Below are positions 1-10,960 of a DNA stretch of 64,000 bases, in pieces. Location: the NCBI RefSeq assembly GCF_014839805.1, contig NC_051116.1, forward strand, positions 5,747,556 through 5,811,555. Reading direction: 5' to 3'. How positions within the stretch are numbered: the first letter of the stretch is position 1; each line of letters opens with the position of its first letter. Below the pieces are notes generated by a model that saw nothing but the letters and a program-made list of their open reading frames with translations, had not been told where the DNA came from and searched no databases. This stretch comes from Manduca sexta (taxonomy: Eukaryota; Arthropoda; Insecta; Lepidoptera; Sphingidae). The position numbers were made by a program, and so were the translations under genes.

Positions 1-115
1 CAATTGGACAACGAGACGAGCAGATTGCTCGTCTGATTAAGTGACAATTACCCAAACACAATAACAGTTTATGTTGCAATAATAAGGTTCAAAGTTTTCG
101 TGTTAATACAGAAAT
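1..115. other. Unrecognised AT-rich edge
   Basis: Nothing recognised apart from a short inverted stretch around 'gacgagcagattgctcgtc' at 16-34. Confidence 0.4.
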
Positions 116-232
116 TATTTATTTTATTTATTTATTTAGCACTTTATATGCAAAAGTATACAGGCGGGCTTAATGCCATAGGCATTCTCTACCAGTCAAC
201 CTTAGAGTGGTGTAGAGATAATTAAGGTAGGT
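116..232 (-). repeat. LINE 3' end (family G), reversed
   Basis: Read on the minus strand it ends in a TAAA/TAAATA-rich tail after 'aaagtgctaaataaataaat'. The segment 'ggcattctctaccagtcaacct' type motif recurs in the opposite orientation at 23.9 kb ('ggttgactggtagagaatgcc'), and the family tail recurs at 42.1 kb. Only the 3' end is present, as expected for 5'-truncated non-LTR retrotransposons. The clade is not determined. Confidence 0.55.
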
Positions 233-235
233 AAA

Positions 236-624
236 TTATAACAATAATTCATGGTTTTATTTATTTGTCGAGATTATTAGAAATATTCATTGAAGTATAT
301 ATAAAATCAAGTGATATATGATTCAATTTGTACATGAAATATAACATTGAACTTTGTAATAGTAAATCAGCTAATTGTCACTTATTTTAACAATAATTGT
401 TAAACTTCCTCAAGTTATTTATAATTCAACAACTGTGGTTACTAATTTCCGAAAAGTGTAAAGCAAATGGATCCTTCCTTAATATCACTTAGGAAACCGA
501 TAACAAACAAAAGAAAAGCCTTAATATAACTTAATGCGAGTAATATCTCGCCCACTCATATGGCTCACCCACACAGCCTTAGTATCAGCTTATTATTTAT
601 TAAACACATCCATATAGTTAGTAA
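236..624 (+). repeat. Unclassified repeat M, copy 1
   Basis: About 390 bp that matches, in inverted orientation, 58975-59373. Shared blocks include 'cttccttaatatcacttagg', 'cacacagccttagtatcagc' and 'aaacacatccatatagtta'. Both copies abut the head of a SINE-A at the same point, so the pair descends from one composite unit. No coding potential was seen. Confidence 0.75.
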
Positions 625-855
625 GCCGTCATAGCCTAGTTGGGTGTGAAACAGACGAGACAAATGTCCACAGGTTCAAAACCCAAGCGAACACACCTTT
701 AACTTTTCTAAAATTATGTGTGTATTCAGTGTGAATTATCGCTTGCTTTAACGGTGAAGGAAAACATCGTGAGGATGGACCTTTAAAGTTCTCTATAAGA
801 AGTTGAAGTGTATGTGAAGTATACCAATTCGCACTATGCCAGCGTGTTGGACTCC
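625..855 (+). repeat. SINE-A copy, 3' truncated
   Basis: Has the tRNA-like A box TAGCCTAGTTGG and a B-box-like GGTTCAAAACCC about 40 bp later, then the family body ('aattatcgcttgctttaacg'). The usual tail ('aggaggcccgtgctcagcag') is missing: it decays after 'atgccagcgtgttgg'. It forms a composite with the adjacent repeat M. Confidence 0.85.
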
Positions 856-962
856 TAAAATTGATTGAAGAAAATTTGAGTTTGAGTCTACAATGTCTAC
901 CAAGCCAGAACTGCACTAAGAAAGTAGACATTGCAAAGTAACTTAGACCCTCATACAAAAAA

Positions 963-1052
963 CTTTATCATCATCATCATCATCAGCCTCCTCCAAAAAT
1001 TTCCAGATTGACCTATTAGAAGCGGCCCGCATCCAGCGAAAACTGTAATTAC
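963..1052 (+). repeat. (TCA)n plus repeat I fragment
   Basis: A short (TCA) run, then 'ttagaagcggcccgcatcca', which recurs with differences at 8.35 kb after another 'catcatcagcc'. It is an unclassified dispersed repeat. Confidence 0.5.
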
Positions 1053-1587
1053 CAAGATGTTTCTTAGAATATCTAAGTAAATACACAGTTGGGAACAGCA
1101 AGGCCGCGAGCGCTAACATGCAATGTTCTAACTTCTAACACAGACTGCACTGATGGAGTTGTTATTAAATTCATAACAGCACGTTGCGTTTTACTAGACC
1201 ATTAATAATTTTGTAAATTGAAAATGCTTTGATGAAATGCGATGGGGTTTTAAATCATTTTCGAGACGTTTTGTATTTTAAGAATACACGAGTGAAACAG
1301 TTTTGATGTCTAGTGATTTACAGTCTTTCTCATAAACTTGTTTTAGCGTTAAGAGGTGGTTAATAATTGCTTAAATAGCTGTCAAAAACATCACCGGTTC
1401 CTAGTTTAAACCTTGTTAAGAGGCAAGATGGCGGGTTTTACTTGCAGCTGATCAAGTAAATTTGTGTTTTAACTAAGCATAGCTTTGCGAAATATTTAAA
1501 AGTAAGTCTGATGATGTCTCACGTAAGTTTTAATAATGTTAGACGTCTTTAATTATAAGTTTTTTGCGTTATTTATATTTTTCTACT
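1053..1587. other. No recognised feature
   Basis: AT-rich, no open frame of note and no repeat matched elsewhere in the window. Confidence 0.4.
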
Positions 1588-1822
1588 GACTGCCTCGGTG
1601 GCGTATTGCGTGCGCGGTGCGACACTGTTCTGAGGTCTTGGTTTCGAATCTCAGGTTGGGCAGTGTTATTGTGGTTTTTTACTCAATATCAGCCGAGAGT
1701 CTTAAATTTGTGCCTGATATAGCGATAGGCCGCTATCACATTATGGAACAGAACACAAGCGAAACGTGATTGCTATGGTTTTATCTCTGGCTACCCCTTC
1801 GAGGATAAAGAGATATATGAGC
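1588..1822 (+). repeat. SINE-B copy, diverged
   Basis: Starts 'gactgcctcggtggcgtatt', has a decayed B box (GGTTTCGAATCTC), body 'gtgcctgatatagcgatagg' and tail 'ccccttcgaggataaag'. Substitutions are spread along its length, so this is an old copy. Confidence 0.8.
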
Positions 1823-1887
1823 GTGTATTTATACTAATAATGATAGTAACAGTATTTATACTCTTTCTTTAAAAGATATGTGTAATC

Positions 1888-1962
1888 AAACCCGCACTAG
1901 GGTAGCTTGATGGCTTAGGCTCTGCTTTTCAGGTCTGTGCCCAGCAGTGGGACAGTATAATC
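1888..1962 (+). repeat. SINE-A 3' fragment
   Basis: Degenerate 'cccgcactagggtagc' followed by a well kept tail 'tgcccagcagtgggacagta'. Confidence 0.65.
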
Positions 1963-3847
1963 CACGGTTACAATCATAAAATCTTCCTATCACTTCTCTA
2001 AAATCATCAAGAAATATTAATATAGTTCCTCATTAAATAGTTGCAAATCGCGTAAGAACTATTACTTTATTACTATATAACAAACGACAAAAACATATTA
2101 CAATTTCACTCGAAGACAGTCAAATGTCCCTGTTATTAAATTTCTTTGCATTACATCGTTGTCTTGTTTTCATCTCAGACTTATGAATGCCAATAAAATT
2201 GAAAAATATCCGCTGACACTGGGAGTAATATCCGCTCTTGTAACCTCTAGCGTATCCGATGCTATTAAGGTTATAATTAAACCTTTTGAATGCTGTTGAT
2301 TGTGGTTATTTAGCTTGTGCTATATACATTAATAAATATAATTGTGACTATGTTCGCTATGGACTCCAAAACGGCTGGAGGAATTGAAAGAGATTCTTAG
2401 GTAATCTACAGATAGACTTCAAGATACTGTGAGCTCATTTTGCATAGATCGGACCAGCTACAGCTGAAAAATATAAAAAGTTATATAATTCATACACCAC
2501 GTTATGTAACATTGTTTTTTTTTTATTTTAAAACAATAACAAAGATATTTTAGCGACTTTACAGTATTTTGCGTAAAATAATTGTGGAATATTAGTAAAT
2601 ATTGTAACTTTAGTTACATAACTTTTGGAGGAGGGCGGGGGCGTACAGGAAAATGTTACGGCGACATGGTGGGGTAAAAAATCTTCAAAAATTGCGTTAC
2701 GTAATGCTTGAACGGCCTCTCAGTTGAAACTGGACACGGTCTCCATTCAGCGCTTGCGAATTGAGTGTAGATAGGCATTGGCGGACTAACGTGTTCTGAT
2801 TGTTGAACGCCTGATTGAAGTTGTATCGGGCCAAGGGTTATTGGGCTATAGTTTAATTATACTCGGGCGGAGTCTGTTGTTGATGAATAGGACGTGTGTA
2901 ACTCATAATCCTGTATTCCCTGTATTGTTAATTACGATTTAAAATTCTCTTACTCGTAACATTTAAATTCTAATACTGTGAAAAACGGCCACAAATAGGC
3001 CAATCAAAAGATAGGCGCTTGTTTGTTTCAGCATATACTGATTTGGTGTCGCTTTTGTGACGAGCAGATAGATTTAAGTATTTTTTTTTGTAATTATAAG
3101 TAATCTTGCATATTACAAATAAATATTTTCTTTCTTTCTTTTATTCTTTCTGAAATATAAAGAAAATATTTTATTAAAAAGTAAAGCAAGCGCGTACCCA
3201 ACGCACAACACTTCCAAGTATGATAGTAAAATGGCATAAAAATAATGAGTTTTAAATCACATCAATTTTGCTATAAATTCACCGACTATATATGTAAACA
3301 AAATAAATATATTTCTTTACATATCTGAAACTAATATAAAAGGCCACTCCATTCAAGCTGAAACTATACCCTTTCAAAGATCCAGAAAGCTAGACACAAA
3401 CATACTCGAAAAACTCAATAAATAGACAAATTTGGCTACATAACCAAATAGGGCCAATTACCTTATCGTCAAAACTATAAATAAATATAAAAATGTAAGG
3501 AATTCGTTACGAGATAGTTTTATATTGCGAAAACTAAATTCTGGCATTTATTAGAGATAAGGTTACCGCTCTTTGACCTAACAGACCCTTGAGAGTCCAA
3601 GCGACTGCCCTTAAGTGGCATTTTAAAAGCAGCTTGGTCCCACTTAATAAATTTATTTAAAAATAACCGCACATTTTGCGTCTGTATTTTTCTTTAACCT
3701 GACTACGTTTGTTAGCCATGCAGGACCGGCTTATACAAACACCGGACTTTTGGGAGTGATTTAGGCACTCGAACCTTAAAAGTCTGAAGGTACAGGAATA
3801 AAACCAGGGCACTCAGTTATGGAACGGCTGTTCCGTCTCTTGATAGG
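1963..3847. other. Mostly unrecognised
   Basis: AT-rich. Holds a G-rich patch at about 2627-2645 followed by 'gcgttacgtaatgcttgaac', which looks like part of an old repeat but has no partner here, and a TTTC/TTTA-rich run at about 3127-3155 that may be a retroposon tail. Confidence 0.35.
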
Positions 3848-3890
3848 AGACGAGCTTATCGTCAAATCGAAATCCAGACTCCGGGTAAAG
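3848..3890 (-). repeat. SINE-B internal fragment
   Basis: The string 'gacgagcttatcgtcaaatc' then 'ccagactccggg' matches the middle of SINE-B on the minus strand ('gcgagcctatcgccatatcg'). Confidence 0.5.
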
Positions 3891-4329
3891 CAAATTTAAT
3901 AGTAAGCTATATTACTAAGTACTAGTGAAGGATTCTCCGTATACCATGGACCGCCATGAAAACGAACAAATCCATCCTCAAACAATTGCGCGTAAGGGTT
4001 AGACTCGACGATCTATTGCCAAAGGATTCTTGGTTATTTTGGACATATTGCCCAGATAACCTTGACAAGTTATTTGTGGTGGGCAAGAAGGAAAAAGACC
4101 TCGCGGCCGATCACCTATCCGTTAGATAGATCAAGTGACTGCCCTCATGGATTGTTTATTGCGACTGCCTTAAACGAAGCCGAGAATTGAATAAAATAGA
4201 AAGATCTTATACATAAAACTACGGAGGTCTTAGAAGAACACGACCAAGAAGAAGACATTACTGAGTGCTATAGGCTTTTTATATCGGAAAAATATTTGTC
4301 TCGGAAAACGCAGACAAAGCCGCGGGTAA

Positions 4330-4492
4330 CAGCTAGGATATTATAAAACAAAGTCCTACGTCGCATCTTTCTGTATGTCTAAACGCGATAAACTCATCCA
4401 AACGGATTGAGCTACTTTTATCCCGGGAAAATATGTAGCACTTTTTTTCCTACAAAAATTCGATCACGCGGACGAAGCCCCGAGCAAACGTT
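4330..4492 (+). repeat. Helitron-like fragment (family F)
   Basis: Begins 'attataaaacaaagtcc', includes 'ctgtatgtctaaacgcgata' and 'cggattgagctac', and ends 'gcggacgaagccccgagcaa' then 'cgttagt'. It is non-coding. Family F ends in CTAG-T elsewhere; here the end is mutated. Confidence 0.6.
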
Positions 4493-4930
4493 AGTTTGAA
4501 ACAAAAGATATTTTCACAATTCTTTACTATCTAAAAACTGTTTCGGCTTCGTCGAATCTCGTGTAATGACAAGACGTCTCTCCAAATTAGGAGATGGAAG
4601 AACCCATTTCACTCTGAATCAGGTCAACGCCCTTTACCAAATAAGGGTAGATACATATTTATTCAAAACAGGCTAATACTCCAGCATTTTTTTAATGAAC
4701 ATCCAAGTCTTAGGCCGTAACTTACACTCCCATTGGGCTTACGCTAATCTATACCCGTCCTTTTCTCTTCACCGTCAAACCTCTTCTGTCTCCCTCCCAC
4801 CTCATCACGATTCAGCCTGTGTCCGAATATTTCCTTATTTTTATAAGACATTTTTGTCTCGTCAAATTAGGTGTGGGATATACTCAGATGTCATCTGTTT
4901 TCGTACAAAACGCCTTGATATTAAATTAAC
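4493..4930. other. No recognised feature
   Basis: Contains an 86-codon open frame (4695-4955) with no recognisable motif; it runs into repeat T and is treated as chance. Confidence 0.35.
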
Positions 4931-5264
4931 TTTATTTGACTTTGATACGTGGTAAGTATTCAAAATACTTCGTGAGGTCATATGGGAATGGTTTTTACGA
5001 TATACGTCCTCATTTCGGAAATATTTCATATTTTAGGTTACACGTGTCTTAATAAAAATATGACATCGTCATAATATTAGGTCAATAGAAATGAGCCAGT
5101 CTTTTGTCATTTGTTATGCCTTCTTGTGTAATGAGGCTTAAATGGAGACATTGAGTCGTATTATATACAAAAAATAATGTAATTTTATAAAGGAAATTAT
5201 AAAAAACAGTCTACCGTAAAATACCCGTTCCAATTGTCTCAGTTAAGCTTGTTTCGAAAAATAT
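4931..5264 (+). repeat. Unclassified repeat T, copy 1
   Basis: About 333 bp matching 39081-39413 in the opposite orientation, over its full length with scattered substitutions. Shared blocks include 'taagtattcaaaatact', 'ttgtgtaatgaggctt', 'cattgagtcgtattatatac' and 'caattgtctcagttaagctt'. Non-coding, with no obvious terminal repeats. Confidence 0.75.
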
Positions 5265-5770
5265 TTTAAGCTCCAATGATTTTTTTAAAAATAATTTCCA
5301 AATAAATCTGTTTAGGAGATGAAATAATATTGTCTTTCTAAAATCCTTCAATTACGCTTCATTTCGTTGTTTCCTTCTGGAAATTCAATTTTCGCAGCTT
5401 TTTCGGATGGTCGCTTGAAAAGGGTTAACCTTCTTACAATTATGATAAGTTGGGGTACTTTGAGACATTGGAAAAAATTTAGTATTTAAAGGCGTAGACG
5501 TCCCGAGTAGAGTCCGCCTTCGCATCCCATTGTGGTAATTTTACAAGGATCTAATAATAAAATTAAATTGTTTTCATATATAAATAATAAAATATAATTG
5601 TCTATTGTTATGTTCTGAAGAAAATGTAATTCTCTTGCTTCATTCAATTATACCTTATTTTTTTCATTACAGAAACACGAACTATTAAATTTACATTCAT
5701 GACAATGTGAATGTAATGATTAGTGAGTTGTTATTGCTGTTGTTAACTTATATTATTCTGTATTCGTTTA
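5265..5770. other. No recognised feature
   Basis: AT-rich, with no repeat partner found. Confidence 0.4.
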
Positions 5771-5980
5771 GATAGCGACCACCATAGTGAACCATATGCA
5801 AGGTATAAAAACCAGCCACAGTGGCCCACATAATATGCTCACGATCCTGTGTATATCCGGTTCAAACAGTCCGGCATAATTGTGTCCATTGGTAATCTCT
5901 CGTCAGACGACTTCCTATTTGTATCTCACTCTATCATCAGGTCCAGTTGAGTCACTTTGCCACGTCCATATATAAAAAAG
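5771..5980 (+). repeat. rep-C copy, diverged
   Basis: Shows 'tagcgaccaccatagtg', 'gtatatccggttcaaacagt', 'ggcataattgtgtcc', 'ttgagtcactttgccacg' and an A-rich tail, the order seen in the better copies at 32.1 and 45.0 kb. A poly-A tail at one end suggests a retroposon. Confidence 0.75.
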
Positions 5981-8034
5981 GGAGTACATTTTTAGCCACC
6001 AAGCAAATTAAATCTAACATCAATAGAAAGGGGTAAGACATTATTGGGGTAAATGGACAAATCAAATTCGAATCTAATTCTTTAAAATGTTTAAACTTCG
6101 AACCAAATGCTCTATTAATTAGACAATTAAAGGGGGTAGCAAGACACAAATTACTCCCAAGACGTTAGAAATAAATTCGGCCCATTGAACAACTCTTTAC
6201 GCGAATCACGCCTTGGGGAACTGAGCCGCTCAGGGGCATTATTACTTGATTTTATAGCCGATATCCAAATCTGGATAAGAGTTTCGCACTCTCTCGAATT
6301 ACTTTTCGGAATTTAGTAACGATATTATTTGTTTTAAAACTTGTTACTTTGCGTCGTAATTTGTTAGGCTTAAGTTTTATAATCGCATAAATACTTTGGT
6401 TTATTGTAGTTTATTTTAAAGGTGATACAGACGACCTTAAAAGGATTAAGATATATCTTCAGATAGAAATTTACTACCTGTATTCAGATATCACGGATCA
6501 ACTTGTACGAATGACTGACTTAAACTAGATTACATACTAATGTTATAAATTCGAAAGGAACTATAAGTGTAAACTAGTAAACTACTAAACATTTCTTATG
6601 AAATTTGTTTTGCTGTTTTATTTGCGGTGAATTTATTAAAGTAAGAAGCAAAAAAAAATGCTTTGGCAACGATTTTGAAGCATTGCGAAGCCTATGACGC
6701 TTATTATACTTACCTCAAAATACGGAATCAAGATAAGAAATGGGTGCCTCACGGTGCTTGTGTTAATTTCAAATTGGAAAATATAATGTGAAAGTGAAAC
6801 CTATAGTAGAGCCTAAATAAATATTGATGCTACCGTTACATATAAAGTTAGGGCTAATGAAGCAATTTGTGTAAGCTCTAGATCATAATTCTGAAGCTAT
6901 TGAATATTTAAAGAGATTTTTTCCCAAATTATCTGAAGCTAAAGTGAAGCTTGAATCCCAAGAATAAACTGTCTATTCTTTTTAATATTTGTCACAAACA
7001 AATTGGGACAAGCCATAAGCAAAACTGAGTAAAAATAAATTCACACGAAACAATACAGGATAAATTTAATTGGATACTTACTCTTAGCCTTTAAGATACT
7101 AAGATGTCATATTTAGGTCTAAGATGTGCCAGTGATTTAGAATTTCGGCTTTCTAGACTCAGTTACTGTCAAAGGCTTTCCGTAAGTCTGCATATTATAT
7201 CTTATTGTATAAGTCTAATATAAGACCTGTTTCTAATAGGGATAAATACTGGCAATGAATTTAAACATTTCTTATTTTATTATATTATTGTCATTCCTTT
7301 GTTACTTAAAATGTCGTCTATTTATATTATTTTTTCACATAACGGGCACTTAAAATATCCAAAAACATTTTCCTCAAACAAACGGAATTAAACCGACTAA
7401 ATGTCACAAACAATTAAGTGTTAACAGAAAACAATACCCCAAAGAATGGAATAAAAAGAAATGTTCCTTTTTATCTGCAAAAATACCTATAAATACCCTT
7501 TCTAATCCTTAAGGGCCCTTTAAACTCGACCGTAAGAACGGTCAAAGAACATCTAACCTCTTCCTTTTCGCTTCTAAGTGCTTTGAACCACGTGAAATCT
7601 TGGATTTTCTTAACGTTGAATATGTTGGCAGTTTTGAGTGTCCTACATAGCGCTTTTGTGGCTCGCACGTGTGTGAACTTGAATGGGGTAGGAACAGAAA
7701 ATGGGGTAACGTATTACGTGACATATATTTTTATGTAATTTTTGTTGGATTAATATCGTGTCACCGTGTTATGTTTATTTACCTTTTCAAAATAGCTAGG
7801 TATATGTCACACTTAGATTTTATCAATTATTTTCGGGGGTCCATCAATTTCCATTGCAGGACACAATTACAGACATGGGGAATTAAAAGTGAAAAATTAT
7901 TTTACGCACTAACATAGCATTATGCGTATAGGGGTAGTTATATGTTTCAAAAATATGTAAGGTCCCATAGGGGTGGTTATATCGTTCAGAATAATTTTTT
8001 TATATAATGTTGAAGTCTGTAGACATATAAATTA
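5981..8034. other. About 2 kb with no recognised feature
   Basis: Short open frames on both strands (up to 82 codons) have no motif. No partner repeats were found in the window. Confidence 0.4.
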
Positions 8035-8256
8035 ACTAGTTTTTGGTCGCGACTTCGCCTATTTGAAGGAGTTTTCCAAGATAAAAGTCCCGCCATATAT
8101 TTTCCTGGGATATAAGCCTATAACCTTCCCAGGGTCTTAAACTATCTCCATACCAATTTTCATAAAAATCCGTTCAGTAAATTTTGAGAAAATCGATTAC
8201 ACACAGACAGAAAAGGGGACTTTGTTTTATAATATATATAGGTCTGAAGGATTTAG
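8035..8256 (-). repeat. Helitron-like element (family F), reversed
   Basis: On the minus strand it reads from 'aaacaaagtccccttttctg', through 'cagacctatat'-side flank and 'atttactgaacggattttta', to 'gaagtcgcgaccaaaaactagt'. The CTAG-T end and the conserved '(c)tgaacggatt' core match the 54.4 kb copy closely. Confidence 0.7.
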
Positions 8257-8274
8257 GTTGGATAATGTGTTAAC

Positions 8275-8410
8275 ATCATCAGCCTTTGGAAGTTCACTGT
8301 TTAACATAAGCATCTCCTAACTATTTTCAGACCAACCTGGCCTTGACCTGTTAGAAGCAGCCTGCATTCAGCGAGTTTCTGCGACACTTCATCAGATCGT
8401 ACATTGCATT
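8275..8410 (+). repeat. Repeat I fragment, longer copy
   Basis: Contains 'catcatcagcc' and 'ttagaagcagcctgcattca', matching 963-1052. Confidence 0.5.
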
Positions 8411-8863
8411 GCACACATATTCTAATAAGATAAAACGGTTTGTAAACCAACAATCCACACACTGGAAACCTTAAAATAGCACCTTTACTCAATATATTTT
8501 AAAACCATTTTCGTTAAACTTTTCGCATAATCAAAGGCCAAACCTACTCCAAAATTAGTGTCAATTATATAAATCCGTTCGAAATGCGAGTTTAATACAG
8601 TAAAGTTAGGGTTTATTTTATTTATTGGTGAATTCTAATAATAGATCTTATCGAACGTATTGATACTAGACGACCTTAATATACCACACTGAACCAATAC
8701 AATGGGGTAATTAGAGATTATTACGTTATTGCATTTCGTATTGAAATGTCAACTCAATTATATCAGACATAAAATGGTTTTCGTGTGATTTTAACGACCG
8801 GAAAAATGTATTTTCATATTTCTACAATATTATAAATGTTTTTAATATAATGATATCCAATAA
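8411..8863. other. No recognised feature
   Basis: AT-rich flank of the LINE fragment. Confidence 0.4.
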
Positions 8864-9496
8864 ACATTCCCTGTAATGAAAGTAAACATATTTACCAAAG
8901 CCACACCAAAAACACCCATTCCATACTATAAATATATCCCAGAAACAGTCCTAGAAAATAGTAACCACAAACTCTACTATGATAGAGCCATTTTAACTGA
9001 CAAGACTGTGCATTATAATAGACCCGATATCACTTTAGTTGATAAAAAAAGTAAATCCGCGTTTCTCATCGACATAGCCATACCTAATTCCCACAATCTG
9101 CAAAACACACTAGCTGAAAAACTTACAAAATACACTGACCTGAAAATGAAATATCCCGTATGTGGCAGTTACAAAGCGTATCTATAGTCCCAATAGTATT
9201 ATCCACCACCGGAATTATCCCCAAACAACTAGCACACTCCTTATCTAGTTTAGAGTTGTCACCACAGACTTTTATACAACTTCAAAAGGCAGTAATTCTA
9301 AATACCTGCAGAATTGTCAGAAACTTCTTGCAGACAGAATCATGTTCCCTACCAACCCATATTACAACGTCGAACTCGGAAACACCCAACCCTGATACTA
9401 CCAGCACTCACTTGGCTTAGGCCCGTGAATGCTGGCACTTACCGGTCTTACGGACCGAGCAGTTAAGATATAAAAAAAAATATAATAATAATAATT
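8864..9496 (+). pseudogene. Truncated LINE: C-terminal endonuclease-like region
   Basis: This is the C-terminal end of a non-LTR retrotransposon polyprotein. The first frame (8876-9187) holds a PD-(D/E)xK-like pattern: RPD at residues 49-51 and LIDIAIP with Asp66, typical of the restriction-like endonuclease end of R2/R4/Dong-type LINEs; the clade is from memory and uncertain. A stop (TAA, 8861-8863) lies just upstream of the first ATG, so the 5' part (reverse transcriptase) is absent. The reading shifts near 9160: the true continuation is in the frame starting MWQLQSVSIVPIV and running on to the stop at 9418-9420 (NTCRIVRNFLQ within). It ends in a poly-A/(ATA)n tail at 9468-9496 directly abutting SINE-A. 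A dead-on-arrival insertion with no active function expected. Confidence 0.8.
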
Positions 9497-9497
9497 T

Positions 9498-9815
9498 CAG
9501 CCCTGTATTATATACTTGCCCACTGCTGAGCACGGGCCTCCTCTACTACTGAGAGGGATTAGGCCTTAGTCCACCACGCTGGCCTAGTGCGGATTGGTAG
9601 ACTTCACACACCATCGAAATTCCTATAGAGAACTTCTCAGGTTATGCAGGTTTCCTCACGATGTTTTCCTTCACCGTTAAAGCAAGCGATAATTCGCAAA
9701 GAATACACACATAATTTTTTAGAAAAATCAGAGGTGTGTGCCCTTGGGATTTGAACCTGCGGACATTCGTCTCGACAGACCGTTCCACAACCAACTAGGC
9801 TATCGCCGCTACACC
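9498..9815 (-). repeat. SINE-A copy, nearly full length
   Basis: On the minus strand: head 'gcggcgatagcctagttgg', B-box region 'ggttcaaatcccaagg', body, and tail 'cccgtgctcagcagtgggc'. It abuts the (ATA)n tail of the LINE fragment, a common site for secondary retroposition. Confidence 0.9.
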
Positions 9816-9911
9816 TTATTACGACATTAAAATCTATTTAAAATTTTACAATTAACTAGTAGATACATCATATTTTTAATTATTTGTTTTATCCACATTT
9901 ATTCATACATT

Positions 9912-10110
9912 TTTTAATAGTTTAAATGGCGAGAGCAGCTTGCCATTCGCCTGATGGTAAGCGATACGACCGCCCATAAACAGTAGAAACTCCATCCAAC
10001 ACCTTGAATTACGAAGTATTGTTTGGTATTGCACTGCGCTCACCATTCTGAGACATGAGATATTAAGTCTCATTATGTCTAGTAATTACATTGGCTACAA
10101 TTATTAACTA
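9912..10110 (-). repeat. rep-D 3' part
   Basis: Minus-strand rep-D: shows 'gatggtaagcgatacgaccg', 'ccatccaacaccttgaatta', 'gagacatgagatattaagtc' and 'ttggctacaatt'. The rest of the family (as at 24.8 kb) is missing. Confidence 0.8.
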
Positions 10111-10234
10111 ACAAGATCTTAATTTCGATTCTATTGCACAAATTTGTATTGCCTGGGTAACTATATCATTGCGTTCGCGAAACGACTATTATTCCCAATG
10201 TGGTCATTGGGTTGTCACACATGAAACTGACCAG

Positions 10235-10295
10235 ACATGGTAAAAATTAGGTGCCTTAGTTGCACCTCTGCCTACCTCTTCGGGGATTATGATGA
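10235..10295 (+). repeat. SINE-B tail fragment
   Basis: Has 'ggtgccttagttgcacctct' then 'acctcttcggggattatgat'. Confidence 0.65.
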
Positions 10296-10356
10296 TGTTT
10301 GTTTTGTTATTTGTTACTCAAATGTTGAAACACCTTTATGACCCCAAAGACATTCA

Positions 10357-10386
10357 ACTATATAGTTAGTCAGTATATTATGTAGT
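10357..10386 (+). repeat. Repeat J, left part
   Basis: 'actatatagttagtcag' matches 'actatataactagtcatag' at 41591, just left of the uninterrupted J copy. The rest of J continues at 10665, after the SINE-B. Confidence 0.55.
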
Positions 10387-10664
10387 TATCAGGGCCTCGG
10401 TGGCGTAGTTGTATTGCATGTCCGGTACAATAGCGCTCTGAGGTCCTGGGTTCGAATCCCGGGTCGGGCAAAGTGATATTTGGGTTTTTCTGCTCAGTAT
10501 CAGCCCGGAGTCTGGAATTTGTGCCCGATATGGCGATAGGCTCGCCCCCTATCACATCATGGGACGGAACATACTTGGCGAAAAGTGGGTGCCCTAGTTG
10601 CGCCTCTGCATACCCCTTCGGGGATAAATGCGTGATGTTATGTATGTATGTATGTATCAGGGCC
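10387..10664 (+). repeat. SINE-B, full length, with target duplication
   Basis: Near-consensus copy: head 'cctcggtggcgtagttgtat', B box GGTTCGAATCC at about 10449, body 'tgtgcccgatatggcgatag', tail 'ccccttcggggataaatgcg' and a (TATG)n end. TATCAGGGCC occurs at both ends (10387-10396 and 10655-10664); the CC overlaps the element head. The flanks join to give the sequence seen uninterrupted in repeat J at about 41.6 kb, so this is an insertion into J. The internal A and B boxes imply RNA polymerase III transcription. Confidence 0.9.
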
Positions 10665-10960
10665 AAATTTTTGCTCCAAAAGTCATTACCAATAGGTAAA
10701 AAGTCGCTGTCTTATTTGAAATGTGTGACAAGATGTCACAGCGTCCTTAAATATTAATACAAAAATAGTATATTTACACAAAATATACTAATATTCGCAT
10801 TAAAAACGTGCAAAACATTGTGGAAAAAAAATTGAGTATTTCACATTGGTATTTTGCTATTTCATGGCAATTAAGTAACCGTAGCATGAGCCCAAAATTT
10901 TTGTACAACAATCTTCCCAATGTCCACTCTATATAATCTTAGAATTCTTTGTATTACCCG
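10665..10960 (+). repeat. Repeat J, main part, copy 1
   Basis: Begins 'aaatttttgctccaaaagtc'. Shares 'gtgacaagatgtcac', 'actaatattcgc', 'gtaaccgtagcatgagc' and 'caatgtccactctatat' in order with 41620-41800. Unclassified. Confidence 0.65.

Noticed and set aside
4695..4955. 86-codon frame on the plus strand
   Set aside because: It ends inside repeat T and shows no recognisable domain or composition bias for coding.
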